The position numbers and the translations under genes were made by a program. DNA of 42,976 bases from Bacteroidota bacterium (GTDB lineage Bacteria > Bacteroidota > Bacteroidia > Flavobacteriales_D > Sanyastnellaceae). The notes under the pieces were generated by a model that was given only the letters and a program-made list of their open reading frames with translations, was not told where the DNA came from and ran no database searches. The stretch lies in the NCBI GenBank assembly GCA_002746975.1, contig NVXE01000002.1:77100-120075 (forward strand). The letters are read 5' to 3'. Below are positions 8,505 through 15,800 of this stretch, piece after piece (the first letter of the stretch is position 1; every line of letters begins with the position of its first letter).

Positions 8505-9547
8505 TATAATTTGGTATTAGACATCAATAATTCACATGCCTCCTCAACCTGTTCGTCAGTATTATCCATGTGAGTAACAAATCTAACACTTGTAGGGCTG
8601 AATGGGAAGCAGTGGATGCCTAATTTGCCCCATTCTGACACGAGGGATTCGGCATCTACTCCATCTTTAAGTTCTATAATTACTATATTAGTTATTACTT
8701 CATCACACGATTTAACACTTGGGTGATATAGTGCTGCTTCACCTAATTTCTTAGCTCTATCATGATCTATCACAAGCCTATCTATATTGTGATCTAACGC
8801 GTAAATCCCCGCTGCTGCTACAAATCCCGCCTGACGCATCCCCCCTCCAAATACTTTTCTTACTCGATGTGCACGCGAAATAAAATCCTTCGAGCCGATC
8901 AACACTGAGCCTACAGGACATCCAAGGCCTTTTGAAAAACACAGCGAAATTGAATCAAATAAAGAACCGTACTCTATGAGAGCATCTGTATTGTTTTGCA
9001 CGCCACGAGCGACAAGCGCATTCCACAATCTTGCACCGTCAAGATGAACAGCAAGTCCAGATTTTCTAGCCTCATGTGACACCTCCCTCAACATAGTCAT
9101 ATCCCAAACGCTCCCCCCTCCCTTATTACAAGTATCCTCTAAACTTACTAAGGTTGTTTTTGCGAAGTGACTTGCTAAAGGGTTAATTGATGACTTCATT
9201 TGTGATGAAGTAAATCGCCCCCTATCGCCATCGACTAAATGAACCGACGCTCCACTTAAACGGGCAATCCCACCTCCCTCGTAATTATAAATGTGGGATA
9301 GTTTATCGCATATCACCTCATCTCCAGGAGAAGTATGGACAGAAATCGCTATTTGGTTTGTCATGGTGCCTGAAGGACAAAACAAACCTGCCTCCATCCC
9401 AAACATCATTGCACACCTGTCCTGTAAAGTATTTATCTCTGGATCTTCAGCGAAAACATCATCACCAGTAATTGCAGAATTCATTGTCGAACGCATAGCC
9501 TCAGTCGGGCGGGTTACCGTATCGCTTCGAAGATCTATATTTAGCAT
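8504..9547 (-). CDS. ltaE: Low-specificity L-threonine aldolase (GntG/LtaE family, PLP enzyme)
   Basis: This 347-residue fold-type I PLP enzyme cleaves L-threonine or L-allo-threonine to glycine and acetaldehyde. Family marks are the start IDLRSDTVTRPTEAMR, the GDDVFAEDPEIN segment (28-39), the cofactor region FCPSGTMTNQIA (56-67), HLDGARLWNA (168-177) and the Schiff-base lysine in CFSKGLGCPVGSVL (Lys206). Length is typical. It overlaps the Smr-domain gene by one base and follows a large secreted-protein gene after 96 bp, so it may have its own promoter: a minus-strand TAGTTTTG box lies at 9552-9559, although very close to the ATG. Confidence 0.93.
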   Translation of the reverse strand: MLNIDLRSDTVTRPTEAMRSTMNSAITGDDVFAEDPEINTLQDRCAMMFGMEAGLFCPSGTMTNQIAISVHTSPGDEVICDKLSHIYNYEGGGIARLSGASVHLVDGDRGRFTSSQMKSSINPLASHFAKTTLVSLEDTCNKGGGSVWDMTMLREVSHEARKSGLAVHLDGARLWNALVARGVQNNTDALIEYGSLFDSISLCFSKGLGCPVGSVLIGSKDFISRAHRVRKVFGGGMRQAGFVAAAGIYALDHNIDRLVIDHDRAKKLGEAALYHPSVKSCDEVITNIVIIELKDGVDAESLVSEWGKLGIHCFPFSPTSVRFVTHMDNTDEQVEEACELLMSNTKL

Positions 9548-9643
9548 GCTTCAAAACTACAGCTATTTCAGTATTAAATCATATACCTCACTAGTAATTA
9601 CAACTCTCGTTGCATCTACTATTTATGAAAATACTTAATCTGA

Positions 9644-11233
9644 CTATGGACAAATTGATCCGAAACCAGCTAACAACATTAATAAATCTGACGTGCCTGC
9701 CAAGTTATCTCCATCTACATCGCCCAAACAAGTCGAGGTTACTGGGAAAATACACGATCCATCATCATCGTTTGCTGATGCATTGTAGTTTGTCGCATTT
9801 GAATACATACATCCTAAAACTATTCCCGCACAAGCTCCACACTGACCAAATACGTCTGATGGGTCAGCTGATCCTAATACCCAAGATCTACGGGCATAGG
9901 TTGTCAAATCTGTAATTGGAGCACAAGTTCCACCAGCTATTGCTTCATTGAGTAGGTCTTCCTGAATACCATCAACTATCCATAAGTAATCCATATCAGC
10001 TGTAGGAGCTGGGTCGAAAGTAACAGACCAAGTTCCATCTCCGTTATCTGTTGCTAAAGGACCTAGAGTTAAGTCCCAGTTCCAAAGTGCACCCGTAAGT
10101 CTTACTTCTGTTGCTGAAGCTCCACATAGGTCTACTGTAAAAACTAGAACAGGCTGAATAAGAGCACATGCAACACAGCTATTGAAACAAACTGCTGGAG
10201 TTGATTCATCTAAACCTGATCTTGTAAAAGACCTATTTGACCCTCCTACTCCATTATCAACTCCACAACCAAACCCCAAGAAGTCTGCTCCTTCTTCTCC
10301 TGTATAATCAGCTACTCCCATTGGGAAAGGGTCTCCATTATTAAATTTATACTGTATATCTGCAGGACCTGAAACCATAGTCGTTACAGTGTAAATACCA
10401 TCTCCATTTAAATCAAGCATGGGAATTGCTCCTGCTTGCCAAGCTGGAGTCGTAAAAGACCCCAATAAGAATATCCCAGTAGAATCAACTGTAATTTGGG
10501 ATGCATCAACAGAGAAAGTAATAGCCGCTGGTGTAGGGTCTACCACACAAACATCGCTACATTGACCGAAACAACCTACTACTGAAAAGGCCGGATCATT
10601 TTCAAGGAAGGTGAAAGATCTATTTCCTCCACAAGCGAGCTCCTCCCATCCATTTGCTCCATTTTGGAATTTAAAATCATAAGAAGTTGCCGCAAGGGCC
10701 TTAGTAATCGACCATGAGCCATCTCCATTATCTACCATGGGCTCCCCTGTCCAACCGTTCAATGAACCGGCAAGGAACATTCCGTCAACTGCCACAGTAA
10801 TGTTAGATGTAAGAACTGTGAGAGTTACATCGGTAGTAATCGCGATAGTTCCACAAGCCTGACACGAGCCGTAACAAACTGGAGGTATAACTACATCTAA
10901 AATCCCTACGTCAAGTGACCTATTGTTATTATCGAGTGGATTACCACACGCAGGAGGAACAGTCTCCTCCATGCCCCATGATGCTCCATTAAGATACTTC
11001 CACTGAATAGTTGTATTTGTATCTACAATAGCTGTGTAGGTGAATATCCCATCTCCATCAGGGTCTAACATTTGTGAAGCACCTGGGGTCCATCCTTGGA
11101 ATGATCCAGCAATAAAAACTCCCATGGGATTAGCACCTTCGACAGACATATCGACTTGGAAAGTAACTGAGGATTGGGCAGATATGCTAACGCATAATAC
11201 TAAAGAAAAAAGGGTTGAGAAAAATAACTTCAT
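9644..11233 (-). CDS. Secreted protein with four Ig-like/CBM20-like repeats and dockerin-like C-terminal tail
   Basis: The start at 11233 is preferred because it opens the signal peptide MKLFFSTLFSLVLCVSISAQ; in-frame codons at 11248 and 11260 lie on or next to a -7 box. The mature protein has four repeats of roughly 105-125 residues (about residues 22-127, 131-232, 235-360 and 362-472). Repeats 1-3 carry a G-x-F/L-x-W-type strand (FIAGSFQGW, FLAGSLNGW, FLLGSFTTPAW), then DGDG and a strand with WKY or YKF, as in starch-binding CBM20 or CBM48/E-set modules. Each repeat ends in a paired-cysteine linker (CYGSCQAC, CFGQCSDVC, CFNSCVAC, FGQCGAC). The C-terminus has one NYNASANDDDGSC unit and a dockerin-like tail, GDVDGDNLAGTSDLLMLLAGFG. 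Carbohydrate binding is possible but unproven; no catalytic domain is seen. Confidence 0.8.
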   Translation of the reverse strand: MKLFFSTLFSLVLCVSISAQSSVTFQVDMSVEGANPMGVFIAGSFQGWTPGASQMLDPDGDGIFTYTAIVDTNTTIQWKYLNGASWGMEETVPPACGNPLDNNNRSLDVGILDVVIPPVCYGSCQACGTIAITTDVTLTVLTSNITVAVDGMFLAGSLNGWTGEPMVDNGDGSWSITKALAATSYDFKFQNGANGWEELACGGNRSFTFLENDPAFSVVGCFGQCSDVCVVDPTPAAITFSVDASQITVDSTGIFLLGSFTTPAWQAGAIPMLDLNGDGIYTVTTMVSGPADIQYKFNNGDPFPMGVADYTGEEGADFLGFGCGVDNGVGGSNRSFTRSGLDESTPAVCFNSCVACALIQPVLVFTVDLCGASATEVRLTGALWNWDLTLGPLATDNGDGTWSVTFDPAPTADMDYLWIVDGIQEDLLNEAIAGGTCAPITDLTTYARRSWVLGSADPSDVFGQCGACAGIVLGCMYSNATNYNASANDDDGSCIFPVTSTCLGDVDGDNLAGTSDLLMLLAGFGSICP

Positions 11234-11257
11234 CGGGCGAAAATTCATGTTTGTAGC

Positions 11258-11265
11258 CAAATATA
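11258..11265 (-). promoter_or_regulatory. -7 box (TAnnTTTG type) for the secreted repeat protein gene
   Basis: On the minus strand this reads TATATTTG, a perfect match to TAnnTTTG. It overlaps the upstream alternative start codon of the secreted repeat protein, which supports translation starting at 11233. A short inverted repeat GTGTAT-AAA-ATACAC at 11274-11288 lies just upstream and might be an operator. Function is inferred. Confidence 0.45.
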
Positions 11266-11379
11266 GGTACTTCGTGTATAAAATACACTATCGGCACTAA
11301 TAAAAATGACACTTATTTTCGTAGCTTTTCGAACTTAAATTCACTTATCGTTTACAAAAGACATCATTCGCTCAGTAAT

Positions 11380-13005
11380 ATGACAAAACAAGAAACTAAT
11401 TATAGCGCACTTGCCACTTTGACAACGGTATTTTTCTTTTGGGGGTTCATCGCAGCTGGGAATAGCATATTCATTCCTTTTTGTAAAAATTATTTCTCTC
11501 TAGATCAATTCCAATCACAGCTGATAGATTTTGCATTTTATCTAGCATATTTTCTGGGTGCACTAGGACTGTTTGCGGCGGGGTCTTCTAGGGGAAAAGA
11601 TATTGTAGGTAGTTGGGGATATAAGAAAAGCATAGTTTACGGCTTGATTTTTTCAGCTATGGGAGCTGGCGCTATGATAATTTCTGTTTATTTAGACAAC
11701 TTCATAGGGATGTTGTTAGGTCTATTTATTGTAGCTCTCGGATTCTCTTTACAACAAACTTCTACAAACCCATTTATGATAGCCTTAGGCGATCCGAAAA
11801 CGGGAAGTAATAGGATCAATCTTGGAGGTGCTGTTAATTCCTTAGGCACAACTCTAGGCCCTCTTGTAGTTGCGCTCGCTCTTTTCGGCTCTGCTACAGC
11901 AGTTGACGACAGCATGATTGCATCTCTCAGCTTGTCTAAAGTCATTATCCTATATGCGGGAGTAGGAGCTTTATTCTTAGCTGTAGCCTTGATTCTCGGA
12001 TATTCTAAAAGTGTTCCCGATGGAATAAATAATGAAATTCCAGAAAAAGCGTCTAAATCACTAAATACTCTTTTAGTAATGACAGGACTCCTTATTCTTT
12101 GTTTTGCACCAGTGTTCAACAGCTACAGGGGTGAGACAGATGGGGTAGACAAAGCATCTATAGAGATAACTAGAATGTTGTGGCTCACTAGCGGACTATG
12201 TGTGGTCATTATAGGGATTTTATTTGCACACTTTAAATCGGCAATAAATCCTAAAGGCTGGGGAGCTATGCAATTCCCTCAACTTACACTGGGGATGTTA
12301 GCCATTTTCGTGTACGTAGGAGTAGAAGTAGCTATAGGTTCTAATCTCGGAGAATTCCTTAAACAGCCTTTATTCGGTGGTTACGAAGCATCTGAAATAA
12401 CTCCATTTGTCGCTATGTTTTGGGGAAGCCTGATGATAGGAAGATGGGTGGGAGCCGTAAATGTTTTTCCAGTCACTGAAAAGCAAAAGTTATTACTGAA
12501 GTTTACTGTTCCCTTCGTTGCTTTCGGAGTAATTATGGGATCTACATATCTAGCTGGGTATGAAGTTTCAGTCCTGAAGTGGTATTTTATTTGCATTTTA
12601 GCCCAAATCGCAGCTTTTATTCTCACCAAAGACAAGCCAGCACTTACCCTAGGAGTTTTCGGATCTTTAGGCGTCCTAGCTATAGCAGTAGCTCTAAGCA
12701 CGGACGGAATCATCGCTGTATATGCACTACTAAGCTGCGGACTTGCATGCTCTATAATGTGGCCGTGTATCTTTTCTCTCGCAACAGCAGGACTAGGTAA
12801 ATACACAAGCCAAGGCGCAGGTTTTCTTGTAATGATGATACTCGGAGGGGCGATAATTCCGCCTATTCAAGGAAAATTAGCTGACCTCGAGTCTGTGGGG
12901 ATTCAAAGCTCCTTCCTTATCGGGGGACTATGTTTTGCATACCTCGTATACTACGCTTGGAACTCAAAGCAATCACTTAATAAACAAGGCTTAAATTTCG
13001 AATAA
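11380..13005 (+). CDS. Sugar MFS transporter, FucP/GluP (fucose/glucose-galactose:H+ symporter) family
   Basis: This 541-residue integral inner-membrane protein has about 12-14 hydrophobic segments. The N-terminus TTVFFFWGFIAAGNSIFIPFCKNYF and the following QSQLIDFAFYLAYFLGAL are characteristic of the FucP branch of the major facilitator superfamily, as is LGFSLQQTSTNPFM and the NLGGAVNSLGTTLGP segment around residues 147-161. It is longer than E. coli FucP (438 aa), with an insertion around residues 210-270 containing a soluble loop and extra hydrophobic stretches, as in many Bacteroidota relatives. Likely role: proton-coupled sugar uptake; the sugar cannot be told. It is a single gene divergent from the secreted repeat protein, and an AT-rich inverted repeat follows its stop. 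Confidence 0.88.
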   Translation: MTKQETNYSALATLTTVFFFWGFIAAGNSIFIPFCKNYFSLDQFQSQLIDFAFYLAYFLGALGLFAAGSSRGKDIVGSWGYKKSIVYGLIFSAMGAGAMIISVYLDNFIGMLLGLFIVALGFSLQQTSTNPFMIALGDPKTGSNRINLGGAVNSLGTTLGPLVVALALFGSATAVDDSMIASLSLSKVIILYAGVGALFLAVALILGYSKSVPDGINNEIPEKASKSLNTLLVMTGLLILCFAPVFNSYRGETDGVDKASIEITRMLWLTSGLCVVIIGILFAHFKSAINPKGWGAMQFPQLTLGMLAIFVYVGVEVAIGSNLGEFLKQPLFGGYEASEITPFVAMFWGSLMIGRWVGAVNVFPVTEKQKLLLKFTVPFVAFGVIMGSTYLAGYEVSVLKWYFICILAQIAAFILTKDKPALTLGVFGSLGVLAIAVALSTDGIIAVYALLSCGLACSIMWPCIFSLATAGLGKYTSQGAGFLVMMILGGAIIPPIQGKLADLESVGIQSSFLIGGLCFAYLVYYAWNSKQSLNKQGLNFE

Positions 13006-13011
13006 CCAATA

Positions 13012-13036
13012 GTTTAATTACAATTTATAATTAAAC
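13012..13036. terminator. AT-rich inverted repeat after the sugar transporter gene
   Basis: GTTTAATTA and TAATTAAAC form a perfect 9-bp stem around a 7-nt loop, 6 bp after the transporter stop and just before the convergent small ORF. There is no strong U tract and the stem is all A/T except the closing pair, so it is a weak terminator candidate only. Confidence 0.35.
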
Positions 13037-13042
13037 AACGGG

Positions 13043-13216
13043 CTAATTTAGAACTTTCTTTTTGATTCTTTTAATAGCGTTTTTTGCAGCATTAAACATT
13101 GGGTCTTTCCCTTTTTCAAGGGTAGAAATATGATGATTTATTGCGTCAATACCCTCGCTCCTTTCTGATTCGTTAGAGAGAAATCGGTATATGTTCAATT
13201 TGTTTTCCCCCTCCAT
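13043..13216 (-). CDS. Small hypothetical protein downstream of the intradiol dioxygenase gene
   Basis: An ATG at 13214-13216 gives a 57-residue lysine-rich, helix-prone product (MEGENKLNIYRF to IKRIKKKVLN); a 63-residue form would need a TTG start. No signal peptide, membrane segment or motif is seen. It follows the dioxygenase stop by about 20 bp on the same strand, which is the main reason to keep it. The composition resembles real short proteins, but coding is not certain. Confidence 0.4.
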   Translation of the reverse strand: MEGENKLNIYRFLSNESERSEGIDAINHHISTLEKGKDPMFNAAKNAIKRIKKKVLN

Positions 13217-13237
13217 AAAGCTTAAATAGAACAATAA

Positions 13238-14248
13238 TCAAGAAATGACGAATCGTCTTAAATCATGGTGTGTCCTACCATTTGACGTTATGTCTAGTTG
13301 AAGAACATAAGAACCTGAACTAAGGTTTAGATTGTCAAAATCTAGATTTAATAAGTGATCTCCTTCGCTGAGACTACCTAAACTTCTTTTGTTAATTTTC
13401 GCTCCAGAAATAGAATGTATCGATAATTGCACATCTGAAGGAACAAGAAGATTGAGACTGAGAGTAGATGAAGAAGAAACAGGGTTAGGAGTGATTTGGC
13501 CTAAAGAGAACACTTTAGACGCTTCATTCTCAAGATACCCTACCCCACTTACGCCAGCTCCTTCGACTACCACCTCTAAAACAGAAACATAGGCCTGAGC
13601 CTCCTCACTCCATTCACAAGTAGCGAGCTGATTTTCGTATCCGTCAGTAAATGCGAAGTCTGATTCAGGAACCATAGGGTCTGGACCATGAGTATAGTCT
13701 GTAGGGTTTGCATTAGCTATTTCTACAGCTGCAGCATGGGGCCAAGTATACTGTGAAACCGCTGAGTACGAAGTGCTAACAAATACTTGAAAATGCATAT
13801 GAACAACACGACCTGGGTACCATCCTGGAAATATCATTGTAAAATCAACCTCGCCATTATCATCTGTGATTTGATATCCCCTCATATAGGTTTGGCCTTC
13901 CTCTCCTCCATATCCTGAGTAATTACCATCGTTATCGCAACACCAAATATTTACCCTCACATCAGGCATAGGTTGGCAGTTTTCTAAACCTACAATTCTA
14001 ATCTTCTGAAACATTAACGTTCCTTGCCTGTCTTCTCTAATATCTTGCCTGAAAAAGAACGAATTTTCCGATAGATCTAATGGAAATGGACCAGGAGATT
14101 CTGATGGAATTAAAACACAACCTCCTCTAGCTCTATTTAATGAGTTATAACTTTTTGGATTTAACGAATTTGTAGCAGCTAACAACGGTGCTGACACAAC
14201 TGCTCCACTAGCAATTCCTATTGAACGCAAAAATGATTTCCTTTTCAT
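13238..14248 (-). CDS. Exported intradiol ring-cleavage dioxygenase-like protein with T9SS type A tail
   Basis: This 336-residue protein combines three parts. Residues 1-25 are a Tat-like signal (MKRKSFLRSIGIASGAVVSA; K-R-K-S-F-L in place of a strict twin Arg). Residues 40-230 form a dioxygenase domain of the protocatechuate 3,4-dioxygenase type, with DVRVNIWCCDNDGNYSGYGG (candidate Fe ligand Tyr110) and FPGWYPGRVVHMHFQV (candidate ligands Tyr144, His150, His152). The last 85 residues are a sorting tail (ITPNPVSSSS ... SSGSYVLQLDI ... RRFVIS). All four expected Fe(III) ligands appear present, so an active extracellular enzyme on catechol-like substrates is plausible. It sits between two MFS transporters, which may or may not be linked. 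Confidence 0.85.
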   Translation of the reverse strand: MKRKSFLRSIGIASGAVVSAPLLAATNSLNPKSYNSLNRARGGCVLIPSESPGPFPLDLSENSFFFRQDIREDRQGTLMFQKIRIVGLENCQPMPDVRVNIWCCDNDGNYSGYGGEEGQTYMRGYQITDDNGEVDFTMIFPGWYPGRVVHMHFQVFVSTSYSAVSQYTWPHAAAVEIANANPTDYTHGPDPMVPESDFAFTDGYENQLATCEWSEEAQAYVSVLEVVVEGAGVSGVGYLENEASKVFSLGQITPNPVSSSSTLSLNLLVPSDVQLSIHSISGAKINKRSLGSLSEGDHLLNLDFDNLNLSSGSYVLQLDITSNGRTHHDLRRFVIS

Positions 14249-14411
14249 GTCGTGAAGATGATAAATTCTTACATCAAATCAAAATATTCAATCTCTTGCA
14301 ATCAAAGAAGAACGTAAACTATAACTTTTAAAATTTTATCTTCAATAAAACATATAATATTACTACCTTGACCTAATAAGAAAAGAAGTGTTTTGAAATA
14401 AAAGAGTTAGC

Positions 14412-15620
14412 ATGAGCAACGTTAAATTAGGATTAAAGGAAAACTGGAAACAGTTTATTTTGCTTGTTATCGTTAATGCTTTTGTTGGAGGAATGGTGGG
14501 ACTAGAGCGATCCATATTACCTCAAATTGCTGAGACTGATTTTAATATGGTCGCTAAAACTGCGATTCTTTCTTTTATTATTGTTTTCGGAATAACAAAA
14601 GCTATTACAAACTACTTCACTGGCGCACTTGCGAATAGAGTGGGGCGGAAAAAACTACTTGTAATCGGGTGGATATTCGCTATTCCTATTCCGTTTATTC
14701 TAATCTATGCTTCAGATTGGAATTGGATCATTTTCGCGAACATCTTACTCGGAATAAACCAAGGGCTAACTTGGTCTAGTACTGTTGTAATGAAAGTAGA
14801 TCTCGTAGGAGAAAAAGATCGAGGCTTCGCAATGGGACTTAACGAATCTGCAGGATACTTAGCAATAGGAGGTGTTGCTTTCCTTACTAGCTGGATAGCC
14901 AGTGAATATGGACTTCGCCCCTACCCTTTTTACTTAGGGATTGGTTTTGCAGTCATAGGGCTTTTGACTTCCATTTTCTTTGTAAAAGACACCATTCATC
15001 ACGTGACAAAAGAGGTTGTAAACAGCTCTATTCGCAAACTTAAAAACATTTTTGTAGAAACCAGTTGGACAGACAGAAATTTAGGTTCTATCTCTCAAGC
15101 AGGTCTAGTAAATAACCTTAATGACGGAATGATTTGGGGTATTTTTCCAATCCTCCTGGCATCCAGAAACTTTTCAATAGAAGATATAGGTATAATTGTG
15201 GCAATCTATCCTGGAGTTTGGGGAATCGGTCAGCTAGTCACAGGTAAATTAGCAGACTTAGTCAATAAAAAATATTTACTTTTCATAGGTATGTTGGCAC
15301 AAGGTCTTTCTTTATTGTGTTTCATTTATGCCCAAACCTTTGTCGATTTCATAGTCCTGTCTTCAATTCTAGGCCTCGGCACAGCACTCGTTTACCCCAC
15401 TTTTATGGCAGGTATTGCCGACTTCACACATCCCGCACAAAGAGCGCAAAGCATAGGTGTTTTCAGACTTTGGCGTGACCTAGGTTATGCATTCGGAGCG
15501 ATATTAACTGGAATAATAGCTGATTCATGGGGTATTATGTCTGCAATTGTTGCAATAGGAGTGCTAACTTTAATTTCATCATTGATTATCTTAGCTAGAA
15601 TGAGGATAGCACCTCGATGA
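14412..15620 (+). CDS. MFS transporter, substrate unknown
   Basis: This 402-residue integral membrane protein has about 12 hydrophobic segments and starts at an ATG. The loop ANRVGRKKLLVIGW (around residues 74-87) is the MFS loop 2-3 signature (G-x3-D/N-R-x-G-R-R/K), and GKLADLVNKKYLLFIG repeats the pattern in the second half. The segment GLTWSSTVVMKVDLVGEKDRGFAMGLNESAGY fits drug/metabolite MFS efflux or uptake proteins. Length is typical. It is divergent from the dioxygenase gene with a 163-bp spacer and ends in a convergent arrangement with the giant secreted protein. Substrate cannot be assigned. Confidence 0.85.
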   Translation: MSNVKLGLKENWKQFILLVIVNAFVGGMVGLERSILPQIAETDFNMVAKTAILSFIIVFGITKAITNYFTGALANRVGRKKLLVIGWIFAIPIPFILIYASDWNWIIFANILLGINQGLTWSSTVVMKVDLVGEKDRGFAMGLNESAGYLAIGGVAFLTSWIASEYGLRPYPFYLGIGFAVIGLLTSIFFVKDTIHHVTKEVVNSSIRKLKNIFVETSWTDRNLGSISQAGLVNNLNDGMIWGIFPILLASRNFSIEDIGIIVAIYPGVWGIGQLVTGKLADLVNKKYLLFIGMLAQGLSLLCFIYAQTFVDFIVLSSILGLGTALVYPTFMAGIADFTHPAQRAQSIGVFRLWRDLGYAFGAILTGIIADSWGIMSAIVAIGVLTLISSLIILARMRIAPR

Positions 15621-15701
15621 TGGGTATGTCAAGCTGAATTTTACATATTCTCAATCGATGATTGGTGAGCATCGCATAAGACATTTGTTATTTTTGAGCG
15701 A

Positions 15702-15736
15702 TAGATAACTTTTGTTTAAAACTTCGAAGTTATCTA
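15702..15736. terminator. Inverted repeat between convergent genes (possible bidirectional terminator)
   Basis: TAGATAACTT and AAGTTATCTA form a perfect 10-bp stem with a 15-nt loop, midway between the MFS transporter stop (15620) and the giant protein stop (15801). Short A/T-rich runs flank both sides. It could end transcription in both directions. Confidence 0.5.
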
Positions 15737-15800
15737 AATTTGAAACGTATTCAAAAATAAACACCTAATTATTATATTTTTAATCTTCCATCAACTTAGG

